Assembly (NCBI RefSeq): GCF_032854445.1 | Contig: NC_088297.1 | Coordinates: forward strand, 12,176,163-12,240,162 | Reading direction: 5' to 3' | Source of the DNA: Liolophura sinensis | Taxonomy: Eukaryota > Mollusca > Polyplacophora > Chitonida > Chitonidae | Length of the DNA: 64,000 nucleotides | Shown here: one piece after another, positions 1 through 12,419 of the stretch | Layout of the letters: every line of letters starts with the position of its first letter | Position numbering within the stretch: position 1 is the stretch's first letter | Notes under the pieces: model-generated | Told to the model about the DNA's origin: nothing | What the model saw: only the letters and a program-made list of their open reading frames with translations | Database searches by the model: none | Position numbers and translations under genes: made by a program

Positions 1-2595
1 TTTTTTAAGTCGGATAATAGCCCTGGAATGTTTTCTGGTAGCCATCTTGAACTTTCTTGTTGAATCATCAAAAAGCTGTTGAAAGCAGAACCATGTACTT
101 TTCACACGCTGCAGTCATGTCTGTGGTCTTCTTCACGTTAAAGGATTTATCATCATTCATATTTTTCTTGATATCTTCAAGGAGTTAATAAATAATGGTG
201 AACATAGCTTATGTAATAATTTTGGTGTTTTGAATAATGGCTTAATAATATTTCATTAAATTTAAACAAAACTAGGCCCAAAAAACATTGACATTTACTT
301 TCCTATGTGCATACCACATTCTGTATTACAGCATGTATCACATCTGCATCGTTTTCAGTTATGCATAGAAAGGCCAACTAACTTTAGAAAAAATTTCTTG
401 CCTTTGTATCAAATATGTTGCACATTTATGAATATATATGCAAATTTTTATCATTATAAAAGTATTTCACATGAATAACATCATTTGTACATATAGCCTG
501 TATTTGCTGTGAGAATTTCCTAGTAGGTGTACATATATAGAAGTATGTAGATGCAAATTCAATTCAAATTCAGTTAATAATTTTTAAAAATTCATCAAAC
601 CATAGGGAATCAATGAATTTTAATTGCAGCCTATAGTTTTGTATGATGTAAAGATGATAAAATATGAGGAAATATTTGTGCATTATATTTAAAACATATC
701 GCCCATTCTTGTACTGTATATACATTTTATATTCCAAATGTAAGATTAAAATTTTTAGGAAAAGTATAAAAAAAAGTTGTTCTTTTTTTCTATATTGTAT
801 ATTTATCTTTGTGATATTTAGAAAGTTTTGTGGGTAATTGCAGAAAGGCAGTGCTCTATTCCCCTGCAATTCTGCACAAGAAACTTGTCAACAACTTACC
901 AAAGGACGTGATTTATTTCACCCAATTGACAAAAAAGGCATTAAAGGGCAATTAAATCAATAATTTCTAAATGAGAATTGCAATTGTCAACTATCACTGA
1001 TTGCGTCGGTGTCTGTAAACTTTGCCCGAAGTTGCGCTGGTGTCTTCAGAAGGGTGTCTTACAGTGAGGAAGGCAAGGCAGTTCTAGAAATGTTAGCAGT
1101 TAAGCCACTCTGCTATCTGCTACATGAAGATAGTGCCTTAGACTGACCAATATAAGCGTTAAAGTAAAGTTAATTAAACCTTAGTGTTCTGTTAGTCGAC
1201 TGCAAGGAGTGTCTTTTCTGGTGACTACATTGTTCGTGCAAAGCACCTATGGAAATAAGTCACTGTTGGGTCCAGCCTGGGACAGGGAGACATTAATTCC
1301 ATCGAGAGACTAAATTAATGGTTAAAATGGCATTTTGGTGTGTGTCAGTAGGCTTTAGCTATGACTGGGCAGGGTGTTATTCTGGTGCTGTCATTAGGGT
1401 GTTCCTGTGAGGCAGCAACATGTCAGCATAATGGAACCAATCTGTTACAAGGAGATAATCCCAAGTGACATTAATCTTCAGTACACGTGATATCTGATAA
1501 CCTGTAATGTGGAGGGGTGTCATGTTTGGAGTACCCAGCCAATGATATACCCTCAGGGTCCCAACAGACCACCATAAAATCCTATGTTTTAAATGTATTT
1601 TAGTCTGTTAGAGAAATTCTGAAAAAATAAATCCTTATTTCCCTGGAAAATGTTTGACGGTCTTTCATCTACTAAATACTTTATTTTAGAGGGGAGTTTT
1701 TTTTTGCCTTTAATACTACAGCCATGTAATGCTATTGCAATATACCATGGAGTCAAAACCTCAACTGTTATATCTATGTATACAGCCACCCACGTGGGCA
1801 ACATATATGGTAAATGATGTCATATTATTTTCAGGGGGGAAATACAAGGGAATGAACTCTTTACTTTTGGTGCTGAACAGACATTATACCTATAGTACAT
1901 CAGCCTACCTTCCAAACTATTAATCGTCAAAAAAAATTAAGCCAGTATATATGCAATTTAAGCCAATATATATGCATATATAGGTGTTATACCAACTGAA
2001 GGCTTGGCTGTAGCTTTACGACAGGACAGTAGAAGATACATTCATGGCGAAATAGTATTACTCCCCACTGTTTCACATTTCATGTACACATCCAAATTAT
2101 GATCACCGCCAACTGAGTGCCTACCAGTCTAATGAATAATTAAATGTATATGTGCATCTTTATAAGCCATGTCAATGTGTTTAATAGAAATTAAATGTAT
2201 AAGAATCATCATTATTATTACTATTATCCTTTTTGATCTCTCTCTTTGTGCAGCTGTTCACAAAGCTCTGGTATACAAAATTTAGACAGTTGAGATGAGT
2301 CATTTGTGTTTCTTTCTTTTTCTTTTTTTATTCTCTCATTTCTGCGCATCGGAAAATCCTACTTTTCTACCTGTACACGCATACTTCAATTTTTTGTTTT
2401 TAAATTTTATTACATACACGTATAATAACAAAGCTTTCTGATACATATATGTAGCCAATAAAAAACACCCCGCTGAAGGTGTCACAGATGTTATGGAGTG
2501 TGAATGACACTGGCCTACAGCACACATCAATGCTCCATTAGTCATATCCCCAACGCTCAAAGAATGGGGTCATTGCCGATTAAAAAATGCCGTCA
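1..2595. other. Intergenic AT-rich DNA, no gene recognised
   Basis: Short open frames here have no recognisable domain and no splice structure. The stretch is low-complexity AT-rich sequence and is taken as the 5' flank of the first claudin-like gene. A weak GGGGTGTCATGT motif near 1514 resembles the internal part of SINE family C, but too little remains to call a copy. Confidence 0.6.
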
Positions 2596-2660
2596 CACCT
2601 GGCACCCCTCGAGGTCGACCCAGTCCAGCGTATTGGACTCGCCCAAAATTTTGTCACCTG
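2596..2660. promoter_or_regulatory. Two CACCTG E2-boxes upstream of claudin-like gene 1
   Basis: CACCTG occurs at 2596-2601 and 2655-2660, that is 99 and 40 bases before the ATG at 2695. This hexamer is the E2-box recognised by Snail/ZEB and some bHLH factors. Whether the sites lie in promoter or 5' UTR is unknown because the transcription start is not visible. Confidence 0.35.
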
Positions 2661-2694
2661 TAATCAGGCAGCTCGGTAAGAGCGTTTGTTCAAA

Positions 2695-2950
2695 ATGGCC
2701 GCCTCAGGTATGACGGTACCTGCGCTGGTGGTGACCTCTTTGGGTATGATTTTCTTGTTGTTGGCTTACGCCAGTCCGAACTGGGTTCAATCTTACGAGG
2801 CGGCAGAAAATCCTTTTGTAAAATGTGGTCTTTGGGAATTTTGTTTCAACGACTATACGTTTCCTGCTGACTTCAAGGGCAGACGCTGGATTGGTTGCTG
2901 GTACATCTTCTCTGCGGACATTCGAGATATGTGGGAATACCTTTCCCCCC
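2695..2950 (+). CDS. Gene 1 exon 1
   Basis: Encodes TM1 and the first extracellular loop with the GLW..C motif (85 codons plus 1 base). The donor is GTAAGT at 2951. The frame stays open a few codons into the intron before the TA microsatellite. Confidence 0.85.
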
Positions 2951-2970
2951 GTAAGTATCCATCTATATAA

Positions 2971-3034
<64 letters not shown>

Positions 3035-5220
3035 TAGCTCAGTTACTCAGTATGCATGTTTGCTTCAATAACGTCAACATTTTTAGACGATATAAGAAGC
3101 ATTACCGACCTATTTATATATCTATTGAGAAATACATAAATCCATACAGTTTCTAGGGTTACAGTAAATTACTAAGGGTATTATTTCAAAAATTTTGACA
3201 TTTAATTGTCACAAGAGAAACATTCTTAAGCATGTAATGTAAATAAACAAAATTATTTTGTGACACGTTCATTGAGAATGCATGAATGTCAGAATGCACG
3301 ATGCTATATAGAAGCCGAATAGGCATTTCGGGAGTTTCACGAGTTCACAGAGGTTTGGGCGAGAGAGGGTGAGGGCTCTTGCAAACTAACGTGACAATAA
3401 GGCATGATTTTATGGGATTTGCTAGACTGAATATACATCTGGCATTGTCGAATCTGTCAGCAGGTACCGTAAAACCATGCCATTTATCCGTGTTAGTTTG
3501 TGAGAGTCCCCACCCTGTCTCGCCTAAAGCTCTCTGAACATGTGAGACTCCTGAAAGGCTACCTCGGCTTATTAGATGGTACATCCTTCAAGTTTGTCAA
3601 TTCAGTTTTGAATGAACTTGTCATTAGCATACTTGGGATCATTTAATTGGGATTGGTGGCTATAGTTAGTTCAGTTAAATTAATTGCTGGTACGTGGGAA
3701 GGTCTGCTAGCAACCTGCGGATGATCATGGGTTTTCCTCCCACCATAATGCTGGCCGCTGTCGTATAAGTGAAATATTCTTGAGTATGGTGTAAAACATC
3801 AGTCAAAATAATAAATAAATTAAATTAAGACCTATAATTTCAACAAATTCTGATACAAAACCTGAGGTAGGTAAATATCAAAAATTGCTGAAGATAACCC
3901 TCAAAGTTAATTTAATTGAACTGTGGTTGTAGTGGGCTAGCACAGCACAATGACCCAGGAGCCTCTCACCAGTGGGACTGCTGTGAGTTCAATTCCAGCT
4001 TATGCTGGCTTCCTCTCTGTGGTATGTGGGAAGGTCTACCACGAACCTGTGGATGATCGTAGGTTCCCGCCGGGTTTCCTCTCACCATAATGCTGGCTGC
4101 TCTTGTGAAAATGGAATTCTCATTTTAGGCAGTAATAGCTAGCTGTGCAACAACTGCTTTCAAATAAAAAAAAATTTTGCTCATTAAATTTTGCTGCCTG
4201 TCAAATCAAGTAAAAAAAAAAAACACAGCTGCTTATTCCAAGCTGAAGTTTGGCATGTTTTGGCTTGTGAGAAAAATTGTCTGAATTTGCTTTCTGTTTT
4301 TGTTTCAGCTTGGTTCATCTCTGTGGAGGTGATGATGAGTGTGGTTTGCCTGGCCCAGATTGGATGTTTCGTCATCGTTTTTCTGGTTCTGTTACGATGC
4401 CTGCATGCCTCTATGAACTACAATCTGCTAAACCTGGCGACTGTGGCTATACTCGTGGCGGGTCAGTGTGTTTATAGATCAGTCAGTTGTGTTAATTTGG
4501 TCATTCACCCTCTTCAGTTTCATAGGGTATTTTGCATGGTCTCAAAGAGAGGAGACCTGGGATCAAATCCAGGCCTGGTCATACTCACCCCTCCTCACCC
4601 CCCCCCCCCCCCCCATCCAAAAAGATGGTACTTATTGCTGTTGATTGTCACTTATAGCACTGGACCGGTAGATCCAGGATCAATCCTTGGTCGAGTCACA
4701 CCTAAGACTTTAAAAGAGGAAGTTGTAACTTCCTCGCTTGGCGTTCAGCATGAAGGGGATAGTGCAACGACTGGTTAACCCACATCAGTATAATGGCTCA
4801 GGCGGGGCACCTTACTTGCCTTCGGTAAGTCGTCTCAGTGATGCAGCACTAAATAAAAGAGCGGTGGAAATCCGTCCTGCAACAAGGAGGCACATTACAC
4901 GTGCATGCACCCTAATGATTCCTTCGTCGTCATATGACTGAAAAATTGTTGAGTACGACGTTAAACCCCAAGCACTCACTCACTCACTCACTTATAGCAC
5001 TGAAAGGTTAAAGCAAGGAAACAGGACTGGTTGGCATGGTGTCAGTATGATGTGACCGGGTGGGGTGTCATGTCATTTGTCTTCGGCACGATAATTCGAT
5101 GGCTGTAGCACTTTGGCGGCATGGACTCGCCCCTGTCACAAGAAGACACAGTATGTACACACATCTAATGACTCCTCCTCATGTTATAACTGAAACATTA
5201 AGTAGGACTTAAAAATCCAA

Positions 5221-5272
<52 letters not shown>

Positions 5273-6703
5273 GCTTAGTTTCAGAAAGACATGTTTTTCT
5301 ACCGCATACCGTTTTCACACGAACAATTTGTTGAAATATAGCAGTGCAACTACACATTGACAGAAGATCCCAAAAAGAAAACATCTCTTACAACCATTTG
5401 TATTATTTTTATTATTCCATCTGTAGAATTATTTATTCATTAATGGCCGTACGTGTCAGTATTAATTGATTTTGTCTCCATACAGTGCAGTAAGGTGTGG
5501 TCAAATGTTTTCTTTTACCCTAATTCCTCAATCTTTTCGCATATAAAAGAGCAACTTTCAGTGCAATTTATGCAGTTTTTTATGTGATTGTGTAAACAAA
5601 ACTATATTGATTGGATAATTTCAGGGCTTCACAAAAAGTATAATTTTATAAGTCAGCACCGAGTAATGCCCTCAGAATTTGCTTAAGTAAACACCTTACC
5701 AACATGCAAAAAGACTGAAGAATTGCAGTAGCAGTGCTAGAGTCAAGAAACACAAATTTAAGTGGACATGGCCTGAAGACATTGTCCCTCTAGATTTCCC
5801 TGCTTCCATAGTTCCTAGGGCCTTTGTATGTTGGTCGCAATAAATTGTCAGTCAGTGGCGAGCTCTTGTGTGGTTCACTGGAGACTATTTCATCGATACG
5901 ATGTATGTCACATGTGGTAAAGAGTTCACTAGTAACTTGCCAAAGGTTTGTGGTTTTACTCCATGCAACTTGGTTTCCTTCACCACTGCTAAAATTCAAG
6001 GCATAAAGCAACAATCAAATATATAAATAAATAAATATTACATAAACAGTGCCTTTACATTCTGTACTCCTATAAATTAACAAAATGTGGCCAAAACTCA
6101 AAAACTCTATCCCCTAATATCCCCTATGTCATAATATTGGCTGGAATAGATAGAAAACAGTGGTGCCCTGTCTAGATAATTCGCTGATTTATGTGCTGAT
6201 GTTCTGACAGATTCTGTACACATTGTGGATAATACGGACAGTTGGCATTTCACCGGAGACCACTAAGTACAAGCGAACATGTTAACTAACTGACAAAGAT
6301 TCTAAAATTGATAAAACATTGTTTCCCAACCTTGTCCTTTATATTATGTACAGAACACATATATCACTATGTTATGATCGTGCCTGTTGGATTAATGCAA
6401 GCGCCTGTGGTCAAACTAACCGATGAATTAACCAACCATTCCTATTTCCTTGTTTCAGCTGCATTGAGTCTCATATCGCTTGCCGTGTTTGGACATTTTA
6501 AGGAGTCTCGTCGCTGGATGTACCGACCAGACCAGAATTTCCTGTCGTGGTCGTTTGGCTGTGCTGTCATTGCCATGCTCTTCCAGCTCATCCAGGGAGC
6601 TCTCTTCTGGAAAATGGGCAAACAATGTTACGAAGAGGGAATCAAGAACCCACCGGCTCCTCCCATGAGGTCCTACGATTACGAAATGAAACCATACAGA
6701 TAA
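2695..6703 (+). CDS. Claudin-like four-transmembrane protein, gene 1 (3 exons, 217 aa)
   Basis: Join 2695-2950, 4309-4461, 6459-6703. The 654 coding bases give 217 residues plus TAA. Introns are GT-AG and both are phase 1. The ATG at 2695 is chosen because it is the first ATG in the open frame, in context AAAATGG; Met6 is an alternative. The layout is four hydrophobic segments at about 8-28, 90-112, 119-140 and 160-182. A long first extracellular loop has Trp30, GLW at 45-47, Cys50 and Cys68, which is the W-GLW-C-C signature of the PMP22/claudin superfamily; this copy has an extra Cys44. The second loop has W...P...F.SW.F, shared with genes 2 and 3. The C-terminal tail is proline/tyrosine-rich. 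By family it would sit in the plasma membrane at cell junctions; that role is inferred. It leads a four-gene tandem array. An AATAAA at 6815-6820 lies inside a MITE just after the stop. It is not assignable to a specific claudin. Confidence 0.85.
2971..3033. repeat. (TA)n microsatellite in gene 1 intron 1
   Basis: About 60 bases of near-perfect TA repeat start 20 bases after the exon 1 donor. Confidence 0.95.
3687..3827 (+). mobile_element. SINE family A, 5'-truncated
   Basis: Only the body and tail remain: the GGGAAGGTCTG, ACCATAATGCTGGCCGC and AAATATTCTTGAGTA blocks, ending in an AATAAATAAAT run. Confidence 0.8.
3932..4112 (+). mobile_element. SINE family A, 3'-truncated
   Basis: Has the tRNA-like part (AATGACCCAGGAGCCTCTCA and a GAGTTCAATTCC B-box) and the body, but breaks off after the ATAATGCTGGCTGC block, before the tail. 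Confidence 0.75.
4309..4461 (+). CDS. Gene 1 exon 2
   Basis: Follows TTTTTGTTTCAG and ends G|GTCAGT, phase 1 to phase 1 (51 codons). It begins with the Pro-Trp-Phe-Ile junction that all four paralogs share as xWF. It encodes TM2 and most of TM3. Confidence 0.85.
4537..5222 (+). mobile_element. SINE family C, split by a nested SINE B
   Basis: The left part (4537-4648) carries a tRNA-like B-box region followed by a poly-C run and the GATGGTACTTATTGCTG block. The right part (5003-5222) resumes with CTGAAAGGTTAAAGCAAGG and ends in the shared tail and an AT microsatellite. Between them lies a SINE B flanked by a 14-15 base target duplication. The whole lies in intron 2 of gene 1. Confidence 0.75.
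4663..4988 (+). mobile_element. SINE family B nested in SINE C
   Basis: Begins near GGTAGATCCAGGATCAATCC with the head truncated. It has the GAGGAAGTTGTAACTTCCTC hairpin block and ends in the shared tail plus a (CACT)n terminus. CACTTATAGCACTG flanks it at 4649-4662 and 4989-5002. Confidence 0.85.
5222..5269. repeat. (AT)n microsatellite
   Basis: A near-perfect AT run at the 3' end of the SINE C copy in gene 1 intron 2. Confidence 0.95.
5521..5726 (+). mobile_element. MITE1 copy (about 206 bp)
   Basis: Terminal inverted repeats: TAATTCCTCAATCTTTTCGC at the left, and the reverse complement of AAAAAGACTGAAGAATTGCA at the right. The interior (AGAGCAACTTTCAGTGCAAT, CAGGGCTTCACAAAAAGT) is shared with copies at 51461 and 56380. 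No coding capacity. Confidence 0.7.
6459..6703 (+). CDS. Gene 1 exon 3
   Basis: Follows CTTGTTTCAG. It encodes the end of TM3, the second extracellular loop with RRWMYRPDQNF, TM4 and a cytoplasmic tail ending in KPYR, then TAA at 6701. Confidence 0.87.
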
Positions 6704-6760
6704 ATCTGAACTGTGGACATCAAAGATTTTTATAGACATGTAATATAGGCTCATCCAAGC

Positions 6761-6997
6761 TACACTCCAAAAAATAATGTTAAATTTAACAAAAAAGTCA
6801 GTCGTGTCAGCGATAATAAAATGGCTTCTGTTATTGCAGGAGAATAATATGTAGATAAATTCAGCGTGCATATTCTGTTATTTTAACATTGTGATTGTTG
6901 TAGACTAACAGGATATTATGTTATAATAACAGAAAAATTTTTTAGCATCACAGACAACAGACTTTCTGTTAAACTTAATAGATTTTTTTTTAGTGTA
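6761..6997. mobile_element. MITE2 copy (237 bp) just downstream of gene 1
   Basis: The left end TACACTCCAAAAAATAATGT and the right end, reverse complement TACACTAAAAAAAAATCTAT, form an imperfect inverted repeat of about 30 bases. Both ends start at TA, as expected for a TA target site. It begins 58 bases after the gene 1 stop codon and contains an AATAAA at 6815-6820, so it may lie in the 3' UTR. Confidence 0.7.
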
Positions 6998-8697
6998 TAC
7001 ATCTTTGTTTTTTCTACCCTATTTCTTCAACCTTTTCTTGAAGTGCAACTGAGAAAAAAATGTATTCACCATAATGTTTTGATTATGGTAGTAATTTGTG
7101 TTTGGTGGGTTAGCTAATATTAGGGTTGAACAGAAGATTTCTTTTTGTGTGTTACTCTCGATGCGATGCCCTCAAAATATCCTCAAAACACCAACGCATG
7201 AGCTTGTGATGAGGTTGAAGAATCATAGCGTAATCATTTTTCATGCGGAATTATACCCCTTTGTTGACACCTCCTTATGGTTTAACAAACACCTGTTTTA
7301 AGCCATGAACACTTCTTAGGGAGACGTTACACATTAACTAAGATTTATGTGTTTTGCAAGGTGGACTCTTTTAAAGATAACATCGATTTCTATATATCTT
7401 GCCAGACTCAGGTTTTTCTCTTTGTTTCAAGATAGCAAAACTTCTTACGTTTTTGCAAAATCTGAAAACCCTTTTTTTTTTGTTTTTGGAAAGTTTGCAT
7501 CATTGAAAATTTTGATTTATTTACATTCAAACTTTCTATATGCTTTCTTAAACTTTTACCAACTTGTAAACCATGTGCCATTTAAACAAGACCTGCATAC
7601 TTTGCAAAAAAGATATAATAATGTAGTAACATATAATTCATGATTTCATCGGATTCAAACCTTGCAAAAGACAAAGTTAAATCATATTAAATTTCATACT
7701 CATGCATGATTTACATACCAAGAAGATCTTGATGCAATTTGCACATTTTCCACGTTTACAAATCTCTATAACCTTGCATTATCTGTTTATGTTCCTAAGA
7801 AATACAATAATTTGCACACCTTTTTCAAACTGGAATTTACAGTGTTAATGTCCCCATCTGTTCATTGACACCAGGTGACTCCTTGTGATGTAATCTAAAA
7901 AAGGTCATTTACATCACTACTGACCAATCAGTGAAAAGCTTTCATCAAACTACAGATGACAACCATCAATCATTCATACCCAAATGTAAATGGTATCTTC
8001 TTTCAGGCTTGCACCTGCTGAAGTTCCCAACCAAAACTTTTTTAAAAATTTTTAAATACATGTATATATGTGCTGGTTCATAAGATCTTGTTTATAACAT
8101 TCACTCGGAACTATGCAAATGTTGGTGAAATTTTATCCTTTTTGTTTTAAGTTTTAATATTTGGCCTTTTCAACTATGGACCAATAATGGGTTGTATGGA
8201 AAATTTTGTGCACTAGATGGGTTTTATTTCATAAAAGTACCATACCTGTGTGAATTTAAAAAGAGGGTGAGAAATTCTTTACCTTCATCATTTTGGTGTA
8301 GTTTTACACTGAGTTTCAGTTAGTTTGTACATATATGCTTATCAGAAGATAGGCCAGTGCCACAGTAATTTCACATTGTATATTGTATTAGCATCTCTTT
8401 TTTTTTTTAAAATTAGATATTTGAACTTAACCAATATCTGTGAATATAAATTTTGTCAATAGTTTTTGTAAAATTTAAATCATAATGATTTTACTAGTAT
8501 TATTCATTGTCTATAGATATTACATATAATATAAGAATATACTCAATAATGATGAAATGATGATTAATTTTTACTGAGTTTATTTCACCATTTGGGTTAA
8601 AGTATCATGGCTACTAAAAACTAAACATAGTTTCTGTCTTTTGAATTCTGTTACATGTTGCTACATACAACTGATATGTTTAATCATTTTTCAGATT
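6998..8697. other. Spacer or 3' UTR, no gene recognised
   Basis: AT-rich sequence with no splice-supported coding exon. It may include the 3' UTR of gene 1; AATAAA occurs again near 9457, beyond the following repeat. Confidence 0.5.
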
Positions 8698-9292
8698 CAC
8701 AAACATTGCAATCATTAATGCACTACATTGCTAACATAGAGATATTGTAATCAGTGTAACTATTAATGTACTGCAGTGGTTTGATACAGAAACGTTGTAA
8801 ACACTAATGTACTGCATTGTAACCATTAATGTACTACAGTGCTCTGATTCAGAAACATTGTAATGATGGATGTACTACAATGCTCTGATACAGAAACATT
8901 GTAGACATTAATGTACTACATTGTAACCAATGATGTACTACAGTGCTCTGATACAGAAACATTGTAATCATTAATGTACTACAGTGCTCTGATGCTGAAA
9001 CATTGTAACCATTAATGTACTACATTGTAACCATTAATGTACTGCAGTGCTCTGATGCAGAAACATTGTAACCATTAATGTACTAAATTGTAACCATTAA
9101 TGTACTACATTGTAACCATTAGTGTGCAACAGTGCTCTGATACAGAAACATTGTAATCAATAATGTACTAGGGTGCTCTGATGCAGAAACATTGTAACCA
9201 TTAATGTACTACATTGTAACCATTAATGTACTACAGTGCTCTGGTGCAGAAACATTGTAATCCTTGATGTGCTGTACTGTGTTCTGATGAAG
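8698..9292. repeat. Tandem repeat with 23- and about 41-base units
   Basis: Units combine CATTGTAACCATTAATGTAC with TACAGTGCTCTGATACAGAA in alternating full and short forms, with moderate divergence. Confidence 0.9.
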
Positions 9293-9674
9293 TCTATCCT
9301 TCATACATATACACTCGTGTTTTTGGTATAGAAACATTGTTATCAGCTATGTCATACAGAAACATTGTGAAACTACTAGGTCTACTTTATAATCAATATA
9401 GATGTTTTATACTTATATTTTTATGGCCTTGTATAAATGTATTTGCATTTGTAAATAAAAAACACCAAAGGTTTTTAAAGGTTATGTTATTGTTGTATTA
9501 CTAAGTATTTCATTCTGGACATGAAATCCCTGCTGAATGAAACTTGGAGACTGATCAGACTTCCCATCATATTGTCTCCAAATGAGAATAAATATCCAGT
9601 ACTGATAACACCATTTCAAAGAATGCATAAACTAAGATGTAAGTTTGTACAATTGCAATAATTCGCCATCTTAT

Positions 9675-9787
9675 CCAGAAGCCTTTCACCAATGCGGTCC
9701 TTGGGAGTTAAAGTTCAGCTCCTGCTGGCTGCCTCTCAGGCTGTATGTGCACAGTAGGAAGGTCTTCCAGCAACCTGCGGATGGTTT
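9675..9787 (+). mobile_element. SINE family A fragment
   Basis: Has the head/body junction (TTTCACCAATGCGGTCC) to the CAACCTGCGGATGG block only. Confidence 0.7.
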
Positions 9788-10687
9788 AAAACTTCAAAAG
9801 TGGACAAAACGGAAAGGTGTTTTTTCAATTTTATATTTATTTCCATTTTGGATTTGTTTGTGTCAACTTGCCCGTAAAGCACACAAAATAAAATAGGTGT
9901 TATTCTGTCTGCAGATGGGCAGTGGGAATGAGTATTAGTCCAGCTAGAGAAACAGACTACGTGTATATGCCATATCTTGGGGTGGTGTGGTAGGGGTGTG
10001 TCACTATAGTTGTATAGCGGGAAAATATAAATGACAAAGTATCGCATTGCCTAATATTCCTCAGCACCACCCTATGTAATGATCAGCTATTGTTTATACA
10101 TAACATCGTGACCCGTCGTCATAACGTCACACGTTGTATTCATGAGTGTAACCGGAACGCACGTGTCAGACATCTTTGTTACAGAACTGTGACCAGTGCT
10201 CTGTGCCTCTGTACATACCGATCTCCCAGTTTGTGACATGGTTACTTGTATTACAAGATAAAAACCTTACACCCTACACTTCTCCAAACGTTAGAATTGT
10301 GCCCTTGTAGATGGGTTGTAATCTCTTTCTTAGTGAACAAGGTTAAAAGTATATAAAAGTAAACACATAAAATAAAAATATAAACAAAATAAGATGAAAA
10401 TACTTATGTCACCTGGGCTGTGCCATGATGATTGTTATGTATGGTCTATATTAGAGAGGCGTTTACAGCATGTAATGGCCAACAAATGAAATTGGAAAAC
10501 TAAACTGTTCATAGTTTTACAGTGATGTCATATAGCTGTTTTGAGCCAATCATGAGCACATTCTGGACCTGTGACCTGTGACCTGTGAGTTCAGGGGCGG
10601 TAAAAACATAGCGAAGTAAACGCAGGTGAGATAGACACTGAAGAAGATTTTAGCATAAAAAATGAAAAATATAGAATTTATTTCTGG

Positions 10688-11112
10688 AAAAGTAACCAGG
10701 ACGTATGTAGCCTTCATATTTAATAGTTCCATTGTCCTGTAGTAGTAACCAGGATGTATGTAGCCTTCATATTTAATAGTTCCATTGTCCTGTAGTAGTA
10801 ACCAGGATGTATGTAGCCTTCATATTTAATAGTTCCATTGTCCTGTAGTAGTAACCAGGATGTATGTAGCCTTCATATTTAATAGTTCCATTGCCCTGTA
10901 GTAGTAACCAGGATGTATGTAGCCTTCATATTTAATAGTTCCATTGTCCTGTAGTAGTAACCAGGATGTATGTAGCCTTCATATTTAATAGTTCCATTGT
11001 CCTGTAGTAGTAACCAGGATGTATGTAGCCTTCATATTTAATAGTTCCATTGCCCTGTAGTAGTAACCAGGATGTATGTAGCCTTCATATTTAATAGTTC
11101 CATTGCCCTGTA
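10688..11112. repeat. 53-bp minisatellite, about 8 copies
   Basis: Unit starts GTAACCAGGATGTATGTAGC. Copies are almost identical, mainly differing at TTGTCCT versus TTGCCCT, which indicates recent amplification or homogenisation. Confidence 0.97.
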
Positions 11113-11404
11113 GTATTTTACACTAAGTCCTAAGCAATCAACAAAAATCAGCATTTCGCCCACTTAGTAGCTCCATGTTATTTATCTAGAAACCAAGAAT
11201 TATATGTTTATGCGCAAGGGGAGAATATAAAGCAAATGACACACAATGTACCTGCATGTACACCAGGTTTACACTGTTCTGGCGTGACCAAGAATTAAGT
11301 ATACAGTGATATGTTCAGGCATGAACTTTATAATGCTGCATGGACAAAAACTGATATATGTATTATGTCACAAGCAGCTGGAATTATGGAAACAAGCTTA
11401 TTAT

Positions 11405-11641
11405 ATACTTATTTATTTATTTATTTGATTGGTGTTTTACGCCGTACTCAAGAATATTTCACTTATACCACGGCGGCCAGCATTGTGGTGGGTGGAAACC
11501 CATGACCATCCGCAGGTTGCTGGCAGACCTTCCCACTTACGGCCGGAGAGGAAGCCAGCATGAGCTGGACTTGAACTCACAGCGACCGCATTGGTGAGAG
11601 ACTCCCGGGTCATGACGCTGCGCTAGCGCGCTAACCAACTT
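11405..11641 (-). mobile_element. SINE family A, near full length
   Basis: In antisense orientation the tail (TTTGATTGGTGTTTTACGCC) comes first, then the body, then the tRNA-like head ending in TAGCGCGCTAACCAACT. Confidence 0.85.
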
Positions 11642-12127
11642 TAACTTATTATATACAATTATAGCACAATTATGTATGGATATTTCTATTAAAATGATAT
11701 GAAGACATTAAGGTAAATGCTTACATATATATGTACTTCTTACTATATATACATATATTTAAAATAATATGACCTTGGTGTGTTTGATTTGAGTCCTTTA
11801 GTAATTACCGATTTCTCTCCCTTCTGTAGGAACTCACCTGTGAATTTACCTGAGCTTTACAATCGCGCTGAAATACCCGGATGAAAATATTCACCGTTCA
11901 AATATGTGAATGACGCTGAAAATTCCCTTTTACAACAGGCAATAAAGATATCACAAATCGACGATTTAAGTTAAATTCAGACAAAAAATCTCCATCGTTT
12001 TTGTAAGACATGTATTAAAAAGTATCCAATGTCCTAAAAAAAAACTGAAAATAAATGCCTTTACGTTCCGCAGAATGCACACATGAGCGGAAACACCTTG
12101 ACATAGTTTAACTTGGACTCGTCCACG

Positions 12128-12133
12128 CACCTG
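12128..12133. promoter_or_regulatory. CACCTG E2-box 30 bases before the gene 2 ATG
   Basis: A single CACCTG close to the start codon; a more distant one lies near 11835. It corresponds to similarly placed sites before the other paralogs. Confidence 0.3.
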
Positions 12134-12157
12134 AAGGGGACAACAGCGACTATCAAG

Positions 12158-12419
12158 ATGGCGGCCGACAGATTCTTCAAGTACGGCTTTATCCTATCCT
12201 TAATATCTGCCTTGTGTGTATTCGTGTCTTTCGTGACGCCGTACTGGATGGAACAGCGGCAGTATGGCGACTCGAAACACAAATTCATCCGATGCGGGCT
12301 GTGGCAGTTCTGCCTCAACGAATGGAACTTCCCTCAGGATTACATGGGCAAAAACTACTCAGGCTGCTGGTATATATTCGCCCGTGAATACGACTACGTG
12401 AGAAAATATATGCTGCCAG
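12158..12419 (+). CDS. Gene 2 exon 1
   Basis: TM1 and the GLWQFC loop, 87 codons plus 1 base. Donor G|GTAGGG. The frame stays open past the donor to 12481. Confidence 0.86.

Noticed and set aside
4191-4778. 195-residue open frame on the + strand
   Set aside because: It contains gene 1 exon 2 but reads through the donor at 4462 into SINE C and SINE B sequence, so it is not an independent gene.
7018-7150. Possible fifth MITE1 copy
   Set aside because: The left end (ATTTCTTCAACCTTTTC) fits, but the right end match is too weak to separate from chance.
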